A stretch of 64,000 nt of DNA from NCBI GenBank assembly GCA_015680685.1, contig MNCI01015910.1:1418592-1482591 (forward strand), given 5' to 3'. Position 1 is the stretch's first letter, and every line of letters starts with the position of its first letter. Shown piece after piece: positions 45,224-58,549 of the stretch. The stretch comes from Gnetum montanum (taxonomy: Eukaryota > Streptophyta > Gnetopsida > Gnetales > Gnetaceae). The notes below the pieces were generated by a model. It was given only the letters and a program-made list of their open reading frames with translations. It was not told the DNA's origin and ran no database searches. The translations under genes were made by a program, and so were the position numbers.

Positions 45224-46123
45224 TGATGAGCGACTAGGTACCCCTACGCCCAACCATACGAATCACGGGTGTTCACACGTGACTCGGTCGAATTCCTTAG
45301 ACTATAAGCACTTAACATACACTAGACTCTAACCAGCGAAACCTTAGGTTAGAACAATTGTTGCCTTCCTAATCTCACTTGTGATGTTCTGTTCACAATG
45401 GTTAAGTGAGATTAAGGCTAATGATTTTTATAGCTTTTTACTTATCTTTTGGTGGCTAATTAAGGTATGAAAAGTAAGGAATAAACTATTATCTAATCTA
45501 TAATTATCCTGGCTTGTATTCTAACTATTCCTAGCATAAGTGTCTGATCCCATCTTCCAAGCACATTCTGAGCATCTCTTAACACTTCTGGGTTACCAGA
45601 CGTTAAGCATCATTGGGTTTACCAAGTGTTTGATTTACGTTCGAGATGGTCGTACTTATGGCCTTTACGAACTACGAATGAGCGATAACGATTGAAATAA
45701 TAATAACAGAAACCTAAGTAATTAGCAAGTAATTAACAAAGCATAAACATATTAAACAACTGAATGCATAAAATAACTAAGTCCAAATGCTGCAAGGAAT
45801 GCTACAATAGTTCATCTTTATTGTCGTCACACCAATGGGCTCAGATACATCAACGCTCGAATAAAGAGCTGATCACTTTTCTTACACCTGCTGTGGGCAC
45901 TTGGAAAATATTCTCTCTCTTATGGGAAAAAACTGCAAGAGCTTCGCTACAACTAACTAAAAGTTACCTAAATGAGGCGGAAGGCCCTCTTATTTATAGG
46001 CCAAAATAGGCTCCACGTAAACGGGGCCACGTCGACGCATGGAAGGCTACATCGACAGGGTCGTGTCGACGCAGCCGCATATACGTGGCCTAATCGACGC
46101 ATCGACTTAATGACACTTCATCA
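45224..46123 (-). mobile_element. Solo LTR of the Athila-like superfamily
   Basis: 900 bp, plus-strand TGATGAGCGAC...CTTCATCA, with perfect CCTAT duplications (45219-45223, 46124-46128). The first 60 bases match the E2 LTR end (GGTACCCCTACGCCCAACCA). TATAAATA on minus at 45991-45998. U3 repeats use GTCGACG/ATCGACGC units (46027-46105) in place of GATATC. No internal region, so it arose by LTR-LTR recombination. Confidence 0.93.
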
Positions 46124-46128
46124 CCTAT

Positions 46129-46641
<513 letters not shown>

Positions 46642-49199
46642 GGTTCATAAAGAGTATATGTTTTAATCTTGATTAAATAAGATGGTGTGGCAAGGGTGGC
46701 CCATGTTTAGTTCGCTCTTGATTATATAGTTATTTTAATCATGTTTAGATCAGTATAGTTTTCTTTCAAATTTCAATTTATGTCTCCTATCTTTTGCATC
46801 TCCTTTTAAAATTTCTATGGTTTTGCTATTCCTTACACTTGAATGCAATTTCTAGCTTGGAGGCCAATTGTTGATGCCAACATCATCCATGCTAGGCATG
46901 AGGCCATGACTTATTAGTCTAATCGCTAGGGTATAGCTTCACGATTTGAATCCATTACTTGATACAAATTACATGATACATAGAGGTGCTTTCAATGAGA
47001 GGTATCATGCAACCTTTAAATTATTTATTGTTATAAGAGATTATTGTCATTCATCAACATTAGTCATGACTAATAAGTCCTAATCCCATGAAAATTAAGA
47101 ATACTATGGGTTTTCCAACCATGTTTTCGATCATGTAATTTATGAAGGGTTGTCTCAAATGTTAATTTTTGATCCTTAAATATTTATTTAAAATTTTAAA
47201 ATATCAAAAATGTTTAAGCATGGATGTTAGGCCATTCAAGACTTTTGTTTCAACCTTTTATGGATTCTTGCCTTGATTATTTAAATAAATTGCATGAGCC
47301 TTCGAACATGTAACCCACTTAAACATAACCAGGCTTTTATGGGTTCAACCACCCTCCACTGTTTAGCACCAAATTTATGCATCAATAGATGGATACAACA
47401 CTCCCTATAAATCAATCACAAAACCACTTTACATGGATGATATAAAGCCATAGATTCAGCCTTCAAAAATCGTAGTTGTTGGTAGTGGCAAGGATTGAAT
47501 CCTTGTAAATCAAATCAATTTGAGGAAGGGAATCAAGCATGGTCTACAAAAGCTACTGCAAAAACAAAAAGAGTGTGAGAAGAGGCATGTATCAAATATG
47601 ACTCATGACAATATTCAATTAGGGTACTTCGATAACATTAACTTGATGCTATGGTTTTCTTTTTCATATATTGTAAAATTGCTTTGAGGTGTTTATGCCA
47701 AGAATTGTTTTTCCTCTCTTTAGACTTTTCATTGAATTCAATTCACATATGAATATTTTTGAATATTTAGACTTTTTTTTTTCTCTCTTTAGAGTTCTCA
47801 TGTACTGGACTCCTAGTAAGCTAATCCAATGACTTTATACAAAATTAAAAGGTTTTATGATGTTTAGAAACATCTCCCAACCTAGGTATAACATCAAACC
47901 AAGTGCACAGTTCACAATAACTACATAACCGCACATGCATATTAAATGTTTTTTTGTGATACAAGTGGTGGGAGATTGCCAAACAATTACCCAAAAGAAC
48001 AAACAACCATGTCAAGAACTTTTGGTATTATTACTTAAATCTCAAACACAAATAGGAGGCGTGAGCAGTGGACATTATGCATTGGTGATAATGAGCAACA
48101 ATTGACGTTCTGCATTGGTGATGATGATGGCAACGGACATTACGCATCAGTGGAAGAGGAGGAGGCTTTAGCATTGGCGCAGGGAGCTACTTATAAAAGC
48201 AAGTAGTAGCAGCCATAAGGTATGACATCTCTATACCTCTCTCTGCTAACAGCAATAGTAGGCAATAGCAGCAAGAGTCAGTGGTCATCAGAGAGGAGGA
48301 TTTGGCAAGCAACAGCAGCATTAGCGAGTGACAGCAACCAACGGCAGTGACAACGAGCAATGGCAGCGATGGTAGAAAAAGCGAGCTACGGCGAGCGATG
48401 GAGAGAGGCAGTAGTGATAGTGAGTGGTAGCAATGACAACAATGGTAGCATTAGTGAGTGACAATGTGCAACAATGCGATCCTGCAATAGTGGGGGTTTT
48501 CTGTTTGGCAGCAATGCAGGTTTTCTATCCGGCAGCAACGAGGGTTTTCTATCCTGTGATAGCGCATTCCTGCAATGGTGGGGGTTTACTGTCCAGTAGC
48601 GAGCATTGGCGAGCGACAGCAAGCAGCGATAGCATAGCAGCAGTGGATTACTTTTATTAGTATGCGTTGTCATGCTGAGGGTCTTTGATTTTTCTTCGTC
48701 TTCTGCTACGAACAAGGGTTTTGGTTTTGGTTTTCAACATCCTTGCTCTATTTTTCTCTCCAAAGCGAAGCATCAAGGAAGAAGAAAGAAGGACCAGGGC
48801 CAAGGACAGCAACCAAAGAAACCATGTTGTGCTCATTTGAGTTAAGTTCCATTGTAGTCCTTTATTTATATTCAAGTGATTGTGAATGTGAATCTTGCAG
48901 GTCAAACTTTTACATTAAGAATCCCATCAACATTGGATTACTTAAGATTCCATTTTCAAGAGTTGTTATAGCTCATCCTTTTATATTATCTTGAAATGTT
49001 TACTTTTTTTTCTTAAATAATTACTGTTTCTTTGGAATGCCCTAATCTAAGGTCATTTAACTATTTAACGTTACATAGCCCTCTGCAACTAAGACTATTC
49101 TTAGATTTCTATACCCATACAGGAGGTGCCCTAGGAAATAGTCTCCCTAAATGAGTTTTTCAAGTGTTGATGTATTCAAAATTTACACATCAACAAATT
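46642..49199. other. Unassigned DNA with a short minisatellite
   Basis: AT-rich and without recognised genes to about 48050. From 48060 to 48650 it is richer in GCAGCAA, GGCAGCGA and GCGAGCGA motifs. Between 48470 and 48600 a unit of about 30 bp with GGGTTTTCTATCC repeats four times (on minus it codes QDRKPSLLPDRKPALLPNRK). It could be an old gene edge, but no protein family was recognised. A TTGAATCC-type B-box-like sequence near 46940 and 47490 is weak. Confidence 0.4.
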
Positions 49200-51686
49200 G
49201 CTATGTTAATGCTTCTCTTTTCTTTTTCCCTATGTAGAACATTCTTGAAGGATGGACTAAAATTTCTTCTCATCATCCAATAGATCCAAAAAATATGTGA
49301 TGTTTGAGCTTTAATCCTTGTATGTGCTACTATTTGTTCATGGGCATAGCCTTCATTGTTCTTTTCTTGGTCTTGTTTCCTTTACTTTTACAAGACCTTC
49401 AACCTTAGGGATTCCATTTGGAATTATCTAAAATCACCAAAGTATCAACATTAGTTTAAATAATTTTTTCATTAATGATTAACCCTTCATGAATCCTGAG
49501 TGAGCTCAAAATTCGAAAAAAATTTAGCATGTAAGCTTAGGATGATTTCATAATAATGTTTCCTAAGGCTCTAAGGAAACTAAAATCATCAAGTTGTTCA
49601 AACTATTTTGATTAGTGTTACTTTTAGTTACCATAATGTTTGAAAATGGGATGTTAGAAAAAATTTTAAAAGTACATCCTTAACCTCCCCATGATAAATG
49701 AGATTAACTCTAGAAGTGAACAAGTTTTCGAACAATTAAAACCAAAGTTCTAGTTCACAAGATGGCCAAGAAAGTTTGAATTTGAAGGATATTTTAATAG
49801 AAAAGTAATAAAAATTCATTGAAATTGATGGGTAGTCCCAAAATCATGCATAAATTTAGAGAAGTTGTTAATGATGTTCTTGAAGATGTGATGTTTGGTT
49901 CAGAGCCATGATCAACAAAAGTTGCGAAAGTGGGTCCTTTCCAAAGCAAGATCCTACCATAATGCCCTTACATAACCACTTCTATAGATGTCCATGGGCA
50001 TCTTAGAAGTTAAATGTAGATCATGCCTTTGTGCCAAACAACATACAATTAACTTGGTTAGGATCCTACACTATACTATACAAATCATTAGGCCCATAAT
50101 TGCATGCAGCAGTGAGATGAACAATGGAATGATAAGGGATTGAAGAGATTAAGATGTAAGGTAGTTACCCATGTCTAATTAAAATGATCAATATACCTAT
50201 CTGTCCAAGTTTCAGACCAAGTCCATACCATTAACAATGACCTCGCATTGATGTGTTCCTTCCTACCTACCATCATGAGTCCACAATAACCACAAAGAAC
50301 GAATATCACTCCAAAAAGAGAAGAAAGGAGAAGAAGGAAGGAAGGAAGGGCCTTTGTTAGAGGGGTGCCTTCACACATAGGTAACATATCTTTCTAGCCC
50401 CACAACCAGTAGCCCATTATTATGTCTAAGAGATGTGCTTTGAATTTCCATTTTTGTTTTTTTGTTATTTTTTTCTCTCTTTTTTTTCTTTTTTTCTTTT
50501 TTTTTTTTTTTTTTTGGAATCACACCATGCAAAGACATGCTTCCTATTTATTGGTTAATGATAAGAGTGATGATACATTCCTAGAGAAGTCATAAACCAC
50601 CAAAATGAAGTTAAGAAGATAACCCAACAAATCTCCTTGAGGTCACACCCTTTGCCATTCCCACTTGGACTTTCCCTCTTTCTGCAAGGCATAATGATCA
50701 GTAGTTAATTTTAGTTTCATGTAAGAAGAACCATATTGCTTTCATGATAAAGACCTTTCATTTAGAGAATTGGAGGAATGGATGATGTCATCTCACTGCT
50801 TTACATAATTATTTACCTAATCATCTTGATAGCATAGGACAAAAACCCAACACATGGTGTTGACTTCTGCATCATGACTAGCAATATTATTAACAAAAAT
50901 ATAGTAGACATTCATAAAACATAAAGGAAATGACTCAAGAAAAGAGAAATTTATAAAGAAATGAAAAATAACAAGAAATGAAAAACATATTAAGAATTGA
51001 AATTTTTTTTAAGAAATAGGGAAAGGATAAAAAATTGTAAAACAAAAATGTGAAAATACCCTTATTAGTTCTTAATTCAAGATAGGGCATCTCCCCAATG
51101 ACTAAGTTCATGACCGAGACAAGAACTAATAAATGGATTATATGTTTTCATGCATTGTTTGAACAATTTGGCCTAATTATTTTCAAGCCACTAGGTGTCT
51201 TTTGGTTTAGTGACTACTATGTAGATGTGATTATGCATACATATTTGTTCCCTAATTTTGTTTTGGGTTGGTATAGGAATCAAGTTATCACTTTGAACTT
51301 TCTACCTACAATGGCATCCTTTATTATTATTATTGGTAATGCATGGAATATTTTGTCTCTTCATAGTAATAGGTTCATCTTTTACATTTTGGGTTGGAGC
51401 AATGATAATTGTTGGCTTTTACATAGGATTGGAAGACACTATTTCTACAAGAAAGGTTGTTGCACTAGATTGACCTTGTGTTAGGCTTGATGAGCTAGTA
51501 GGTCTACAAGTTTTATTGGCATGAGTGGGAACCATCCTAAAGAAAGGACGTTTCTAAGGCTTTTTCAAAGATCTACTAACATGATCATTTTCATGTATGT
51601 TCATAGCACAAGTGGCATTCTTCTACTAAGGTTGTGGTGCCAGTCCTTCCTACAATATTGGTGGTGACATATGATGAAAAGGAATA
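49200..51686 (-). other. E7 spacer
   Basis: Contains a long T tract (50452-50515), the GGTCACACCC block, the block AGTGGGTCCTTTCCAAAG and two PPT-like motifs. The ORF at 51098-51484 on plus is a shadow of decayed protease-region sequence. An extra ORF start may be near 49430 (minus, after TGATTTTAG), but the match is weak. Confidence 0.5.
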
Positions 51687-51689
51687 TGA

Positions 51690-53591
51690 GAGTAGTGAGG
51701 ATGTGCTAAAGGATAAGAGGTGTACGATGGTGATTCCATAATAGATGTTGTGGGTTGATGATACTCATGAGAGTGATAGTGGTGATTTGAGGTAGAGGAA
51801 GTAGAACTAGTTGGAAAAGTAGGTTGCTAAACATAATATCCATGTGGGTCCAACTGGTAATAAGGATAGTGCTAGTTTGTTGATGGCATTCCCCCATGAT
51901 TGTGGGTTTTTCCATAGTGGTTGATAGTAGCTTTGAGGTTAATAGGAGGTCCTACTGGGATAGTATTGTTGGTTGTTGGACTGTCTAAAATTTCCTGGTG
52001 GATAGGGCAATCTCCTAGGATTTTGCTTTTCTATGAACTTGGGATTTAAAGCAAATGTTCTAAACTCTTGTAGATGTAACATAACTAGGCAATAGTCCTT
52101 TGGATGTTCATATTGGTAAATGTTACATCCATCATCCTCTTCTATATTTGAGTCTATAAAATTCTTCTACTATAGCTATTTTTCCTTTTTGCCAATAAGT
52201 ACTCCTACCTGTTGCATTATTCTTATTCCTCTTCTTGTTTTGATCACTTGATTCTTTTTGTGCTACCTTCTCCCCTATGGTTTCCAAGTAGGTTGTAACT
52301 TTTTCATTCATCAACTCCCACATCTTATCTAGCCTTACTTCAATCTCAACAATAGCCTTTTGTATTGGTAAGCTCTATTGTGAAATCAACTCATCGAGAG
52401 CTTCCTCTTTTTCCTTATCATACATATGAATCTCTTTTGTTTGAAGAGTTGGGTCCTGGTTAAATTCCTCAACACTCTCCCATTTACACAGTTCTCATTC
52501 TTCTTTTGCCACCTAGTCCACTAGCCTTTATATTTGATGAGCTCTCAATTTAGATAATCACCATTGGGCATAGATCCCAAGGGTCTTTCTCGTTGGAGTA
52601 TGAAGCCCATCTATGATGTGAAGAAGATACTCTTTTTGAGAAAACTAATGACCTGGACATCTATGTAGTAGAGAATAGTATTTATCCAAAGCCACATTCA
52701 AGGATTCATTATTTCCTTGCTTCCATCCTTGGATTTGCTTTTTTAATTAGATACTCTTTCATAGGTTTGGTATTTCTTGTTGAAGAGCTCAAGCATTGTG
52801 AACCATTGGTGGATTGAATCTGGCTCCAACGATCTATACCAACTTTTAGCTTCTTCTATTAGTGTCCTAGGAAAGAGCTTAAGCTTTTGTCACACATTTT
52901 TGATGTCTTATAAGGCGCAAGCATCATGGAAGGCTTATAAATGATGTTGTGGATTAAAATTATAGTTGCCCTCATATCTAGGAATGTTATTTACATCTAA
53001 TCGTTTGATGCAACTTTCCCTTTGATGCCTATGAGGTATTCTAACTGCGTCCTCGATCTATATCATGCTCCTGGTACCCAACAAGGGTTCATTTTCATTA
53101 GACATATAATCATGATAATTGTTATTTCTATTTGTCTGATAGTGATGGTCTCGTCTCTGCTCATTTTGATGCCTTTGATCTTGTCTTTGGTCTCTACTTC
53201 TATCTCCATCTTGATCCTTGAGTGTATCTTTATTTCTATACCTACATTCATCTTCATCAAAACTAGACATTGAAGAAGAAGAGGAAGATGGTGAACTAGG
53301 AGACTCACCATGGCTCCTATATCTATCCTTATGGTCCCTTGATGTATCCCTTCTAAGTTTAGAGGAGGTCCTAGTCCTTGAGCCCCTCCTTGTTCTAGGA
53401 CCAGTTCCATCCCCTCTAAGGTTGTCTGCATTAGTTGAATATAGTCTTTGAGCATAATAAAGGTCTCAATGAGCATATGAGGCCCCTGCATTTAGTGATT
53501 CACTCCAACTTTCCTTAGTATAGATCCTATCATTTCTCCTATTAATGTTTTCATCATGTGATGGAGTATCAGTACTATGTGAAGGAGACAT
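51690..53591 (-). pseudogene. E7 gag (group I type)
   Basis: Start MSPSHSTDTPSHDENI at 53591. It has a long Arg/Asp/Ser/His-rich segment (about 53440-53100, e.g. GDRSRDQRQDQRHQNEQRRD), then EPLLGTRSM, AVRIPHRHQRESCIKRLDVN, WYRSLEPDSIHQWFTML and FNKKYQTYERVSN (to about 52755). A decayed core follows. The knuckle region reads IYQYEHPKD near 52130-52090, with both first cysteines gone or shifted. Several stops and frameshifts. Confidence 0.8.
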
Positions 53592-53700
53592 GTTCCTATT
53601 TGATAACGTGTCTTTAAAATATTAATATTTTCGCAAGATAAATCATTAAGACTTTTACAGCGATCATGTATAATATAACTAATCTAGATAACTAACACCA

Positions 53701-53718
53701 TCCCCAACAATGGCACCA
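53701..53718 (-). other. E7 primer-binding site
   Basis: Minus-strand TGGTGCCATTGTTGGGGA, one base inside the LTR, the tRNA-Asp-like type. Confidence 0.75.
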
Positions 53719-53719
53719 A

Positions 53720-54463
53720 TGATGAGCAACAAGTAGTCCCTATGCCCAACCATACAAAACACCAGCATTCACTAAGCGATCCAGTCAAATTTCATAGACT
53801 TTAGCTCTTTAAGTACACTTCATCTAGGCAGTGAATCTAAAGGATGTGATCATTGTCTTTTCAATTCCACTTGTGAGGTTCAATGGTATGGTTAAGTGTA
53901 ACTGAGGCACATGATTTGTATCATTTTTATATTTTTCATTTAATTTGCCTAAGTGTAAAAAATAGAGTAATTAAATGTTTAATTAATCTAATAACTAATT
54001 AATGTCTTAGGCTAATCCTAACATAAGCATCTGTTCCCATCTGCTATCCACATCTTGAACATGTTGTAACGCTACTGGGTTACCAAGCATAAGCACTACT
54101 GGGATTACCGAGCATTAATGTATGCTCAAGATGGTCGTACTTATGTGCATTAACTATCCACTATTAATTAATTAATGAATTAAATGCATGAAAGTAAATT
54201 GCATGAATAGTAAATGCATTAAGTAAATATTAAGCAAAGTCCAAGAGCTACAAGGTTCATCAATGCTCGAATAAAGATTCGTACACTTCTCAACTCTTAC
54301 TGCAAGCACTTAGAAAATATTCTAATTCTCAAATAAACAAACTGTAAGAGCTCCACTATGCTATCAAACAATGAATGTCTTAAATGTGGTACATACACGC
54401 ATTTATATAGGCAAGTCAAGACATTGAGTCGACGTGATCCTATCAATTAACCACAACTCATCA
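53720..54463 (-). repeat. E7 5' LTR
   Basis: Plus-strand TGATGAGCAAC...ACTCATCA, 744 bp. It shares CCAACCATAC and the GGTTACCAAGC / GATGGTCGTACTTA parts with the other LTRs. TATA-like TATATAAA on minus at 54402-54409. A single GTCGACG unit remains near 54428. Confidence 0.8.
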
Positions 54464-55417
54464 CTTTCTTTGGATATTAATTATACTAGAGTCTTTGGGT
54501 TATTATTGAACCCATGATCATGTGCGAACCAAACATGCTTTGTAGTAGTGTTTATTAAATTAGTAGTTGCTATTACTAAAATGTTAGTTTAGTGGTAAGA
54601 GTGTAGCTATGTAACCTTAGGTCATAAGCCAAATTTGAAAGGCCAAAGTTGAGTTATGGGTGAAAGAAAAAATTTCTGTAGTAGATCCAAAAAGGTCTTA
54701 ATGAGGTGTATAAGTAAAATATGATTGGAAGTAATATTTGCACTTGCTATTATGGAAATGTTAGTTTAGTGATAGGAGTGTTGGTATGGAAACCTTAGGT
54801 CACAAGTCCCTCTACATAGTTGAGTTATGGATAAAAGAAAAAGTCTCTATCAAAGATCCAAAAAAGTCTATATGAAGCTTAGAAGTTAAAAATGATTAAA
54901 AGTAACATTTAAATGAAATTAGAGATTTTTTAGTTAATAAGATTTCTTAGCTCAGACAAGTTTCATAATTCCTTTCACTCCATTTTTTTTAAAAATTTCC
55001 TTTATAATTTTTCATTTATAACTCACTCAAGCCAAAATTGTTATTACCAAGCAAACATGTATAAAAAGCATATGATATATCGAGCGCTGGCGTACCTTTG
55101 ATGCTGCCCCCTTTCCGTTCTAATTGCATGATCAAGAACTAAAATACGTGTAGATCTCCTCACGAAGCTCTGGAATACTTGGAGACCTCCTCCTGTTGAA
55201 GACGTAAATCTTGGTTTTCTACCCATAACCTGTGTTAAAAGTTGGGTGAATTCCGGAAGCGATGGCAATCTCTTTCATTGTTTAAGTTTGCCTTAGGATT
55301 TTCTGTTAAATCTTGATCATCATCCTGAAATCCCAGCAGATCCGGATCATGGCGACATTGTGATAATTTGTTTTGAAAAAAAACCGCTTGCTTAAGAAGT
55401 TTGAGAAAAGTTATAAA
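54464..55417. other. Intergenic DNA with SINE-like pair and a possible exon
   Basis: After E7, a tandem SINE-like pair (54564-54913). At 55085-55212, minus-strand MGRKPRFTSSTGGGLQVFQS ending HQR before a GTACGCC donor-like site could be a first exon. It matches no family I recognise and could be chance. Confidence 0.3.
54564..54913 (+). repeat. Two tandem SINE-like units of about 180 bp
   Basis: Each unit has ATGTTAGTTTAGTGGTAAGAG (A-box-like; second copy near 54757), then about 30 bases later TTAGGTCATAAGCC / TTAGGTCACAAGTCC (B-box-like). It continues with GTTGAGTTATGGGTGAAAGA, GATCCAAAAAGGTCT and ends AAGTAATATTT / AAGTAACATTT. The pair is a clear diverged tandem duplication; SINE origin is inferred. 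Confidence 0.6.
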
Positions 55418-55490
55418 CGCCGTCTGTGGGAATCGAACCCACGACCACGTGGTTAAAAGCCACGCGCTCTACCGGCTGAGCTAAGACGGC
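55418..55490 (-). tRNA. tRNA-Lys(UUU)
   Basis: Minus strand begins GCCGTCTTAGCTCAGC and folds into a full cloverleaf. Acceptor GCCGTCT pairs with AGACGGC. D arm GCTC/GAGC. Anticodon arm CGTGG/CCACG with loop CTTTTAA (anticodon TTT). T arm GTGGG/CCCAC with loop TTCGATT. Discriminator G at 55418. A box TAGCTCAGCCGG and B box GGTTCGATTCC are present. A T run (TTTT) about 10 bases downstream can end Pol III transcription. CCA is not encoded and there is no intron, as for a nuclear plant gene. Confidence 0.96.
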
Positions 55491-56849
55491 TACAGAATAT
55501 CTTCGTCTTTTTCTAACATCTAATCTCCTATTATATTTCTTGTTTAAGAGAGAAAATTTAAATCATTTTTTGAACGACTATACTCAAAAATGAAAGCACG
55601 TCTCAAACTTGAAAAATGAGCACTCTATCATTGTTTTAATAATCTTATTTAATTCTGGATTGTATTGGCAAGGTAGTGGATGAGGAAAAGTTTAATGTTT
55701 ATAGAGTGGCTGCAACTTACAACTTAAAAAACAAACAACTTACCATCATTAAAGTAATAACATTGTAATTACGGTATCAACGTGCCTCGTAAAGGTACTT
55801 TGTGTTTTCTTGAGTAGTTGTAATCTTCTTCTTTTCTTCCACTGGTATCTCGTGCGGCTGGCTTGCTACATATCTTGAGCACTGCTTCAATTAAGTTTCA
55901 GCAAATCACGCAAGAAAAGAAATTTAAAAATCACATTGGATTTTAAAAACGGATACTCGTTTTAGAAATCGGATCAGATATATGAATATATCGAAATAAA
56001 TAACGGTAAAAATCGCCAGAATTCACATAGCAAAAATTTCACTGCATCCCAGGAATGTTTCAGAAAATTTTTTTTTTTTTTTTTCAGATCACATTTGGGA
56101 CGTCCCAGGCGCCTCCTGGGACGCTCTCGGGACGTGTGGGGGACTTTCGGTATAATTTTAATAGAAATTTGTACTGACAATAACAGTTACAAGCCAAGAC
56201 CTTTCACGGTACCGGTGTTGAAAACTTAGGCTATGCTTACAGAGGATGGGAAAGCAAAACGATGAGAAATGACCGGTGAAAGTAAATTTCTATATAGCTT
56301 TTATTCTAAAGATTATAAAATTGAATAGAGTTTTTATAAAATCACTAACAAATAACTAAATTTTTAATTATAATATATTATCTATGTCTAATATTTTGAA
56401 TTGGAAGACACTATAAGAAAATTTGGTGAGGAATAGCTAGGTACAGATAAATAATTTATCTTTAAATTAAGACTTCCCTGAAATTATTCAAATAGAAATG
56501 TTTCTTTCATTGTGCACTTCTTTTTAAGATTTTGAGTTACTCTTTGTTTCACCATTTTGCAAAGCTTTCTTAGAATAAAAATAAAGAATGTACTTTTGAA
56601 TATTTGATTTATTAAATCCTAAGATCTTTTCATGATACCATCCTTTATCTAAGGGAAATTCATAAAAATTATTAGTGTAGGCTGTAAACTAACAAATAGC
56701 TTAAACTTTTAAAGATATCATCCTTGCATGGTTTGTAGAAGGTTATTAAAGATATCATGAGACCTGAATATACCATTTTTGTTAAAAAGAGACATATGTT
56801 AAATAATGTTATTGCAACTTGAGAGGAAATGTAGTGGACTTTTGATACT
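55491..56849. other. Intergenic DNA with a GC-rich hairpin
   Basis: AT-rich apart from 56096-56150. There, after a T16-17 run ending CAG, lies CGTCCCAGG (56101-56109), loop CGCCT, CCTGGGACG (56115-56123), then a further GGGACG copy. No gene recognised. Confidence 0.45.
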
Positions 56850-58330
56850 AAGGCAGTGCTTTTACTAAGTTAGATTATGCTAAAGTTGATTACAGGATTG
56901 AATGGAGTTTTGGATTAAGTTCCTCTTCTTTTCAATGGTCAGTTCATCAAAGTTGTCCTATAGCTCCATATCTTTTTATTATTGCTACAAATTTTCTTTC
57001 ACATAATCTACATTATGATATATAAAGGAATTTTATTAAGAGAATTTCAATTGATGATCAAGGTATGTAATTACTTAATATTTACTTTGCAAATGATTCT
57101 TATTTTATGATAAACTATTTTTTGCAACATATTACTACTCTTTAGCTAGAGTGAAAGATTGCTGCATGTTATCTATCTCGTAGATCAATTGGCAAAAGTC
57201 TATTGTTTATTTTAATGGTAATATTGATGAGTAGGTTACTCTCAAGCTTTGGAAAATCTTCAAAAAAGATTCTAACTTCAAAATTTTAGGAATATCATTT
57301 TCTTTTGAGCCTAATCTTCCTATTTTGTGGAATTATATGGTTGATAAAATTGAAAATAAGCTTGATAAATAGAAAGAAAAAATCTCACCCTTACTAGCAA
57401 AGTTTTAGTTATTAAGCATATGCTTAAATCATCTTGTGTTTATTACTCTAGTTGTTGGACTCCTTTTAAAATTTCTTATGATACAATTGATCATATTATC
57501 CATTGGTTTATTTAGCCTACTAAGCAACATAAAAGAGATTTTTCTAGAGTTATTTAGGATATTTGCACTATTAGCAAGAAAGACAAAGGACTTGGTCGTA
57601 TTAATTGTTATAACCAAGGCATTTCTCTTATAGCAAAATGGATTGCAAAGTGCATTAATGGAGATGATGTGTGGATGCTCCTTTTAAAAAATAGACTTAT
57701 ACAAGGACAACTAAGGATAATAATAGTTAGTCTTCTAATAGCTTTCTTCATTGTCTTCTTTTTTCTTAGTCCATTTCTATTCCTAGTTCTCCAATTTTTA
57801 AACAAATTTGGAAGACATGGTTCAAGCTTAGTAAATATTGGAATTACGATCATATTACAATTTTAGGAGATATGATTAAGCAAATTAGCCCATGATGGCT
57901 TCCTTTTAATGAAGGATCTTAGAATACTAATGCATCAAGATTGTCTACCACTTGGAGCAGATTTGGTATCACTACAATTTCTTGTCTACATATACATAAT
58001 AGATGGATTACTTAGAATGAAGCTTCTAGGCTCTATGGTTTGAATAGAAAGAAAAAAAAAATTAACAAATTAATTTCTAATCTTAAAAATTTATTTAAAG
58101 TTAAAAGCAATTTGCATTAGCCTTTTTCATATACTTTTGGAAAAGACAACATATATGTCTTTCCTTTTAATTTAAAAGTTTCTTATGAGATTATTACAAA
58201 GAATGGTTTTATTCATAACAAATTTAATAAGGCCTAAAAAATGCAATTATCGTTGCACTTTTGTATGAGGAAAATAAAAGATATTTGAAGAGCTTCTACA
58301 TTTGCTAAAATTCATTTTTTAAAAGCAAGC
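56850..58330 (+). pseudogene. LINE (non-LTR) reverse transcriptase remnant
   Basis: Readable plus-strand parts: FTKLDYAKVDYRIEW, then VHQSCPIAPYLFIIATNFLS (about 56952-57010), matching the RQGCPLSPYLF motif, then IYFANDSYFMI (about 57078-57110), the FADD box with the first D changed to N. Further on come SCWTPFKISYDTIDHIIHWF and KDKGLGRINCYNQGISLIAK (57450-57640), the usual post-RT region of plant L1-like elements. The frame is broken many times. 5' end and poly(A) tail are not seen. Probably an old truncated copy. Confidence 0.75.
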
Positions 58331-58549
58331 TAATAAAAAACTTGAACTCAAGATTTCTATATTAAAACTCTAATGCTTTACCACAATATTATCAATTGTA
58401 TCACAACAATTAGTTACATTGATTCATATTTAAACTAATAAACTCAATGCTACCACTACCTAGGAAATACTACCCTCACAATGATTAAACCATCAATGGC
58501 AAGACCAACCAACACATCAAAGGAGATAATAGATAAATTAATCTACATG

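Larger units (their letters stand above)
49200..54463 (-). mobile_element. E7: Athila-like element, 3' part missing
   Basis: On minus: 5' LTR (53720-54463), PBS, gag (53591 to about 51690), PPT-like motif (51087-51104), spacer with conserved blocks (50635-50650 and 49929-49945), then a second PPT-like ATGGGGAGG near 49673. Further down nothing is clearly alignable, and no 3' LTR lies in the window. No RT was seen between gag and spacer, so it is another pol-less copy. The left edge is approximate. Confidence 0.75.

Noticed and set aside
48050-48660. CAG/GGC-rich stretch as a polyglutamine or Ala-rich gene
   Set aside because: No frame stays open with a recognisable domain, and the repeats differ between frames; kept only as a minisatellite note.
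51098-51484. 128-residue plus-strand ORF
   Set aside because: It lies antisense to decayed E7 sequence between gag and spacer; composition is Phe/Ile-rich, as expected from antisense AT-rich DNA.
55974-56180. 68-residue minus-strand ORF with a Lys run
   Set aside because: It reads through the T run and GC hairpin, has no family resemblance, and is most likely chance.
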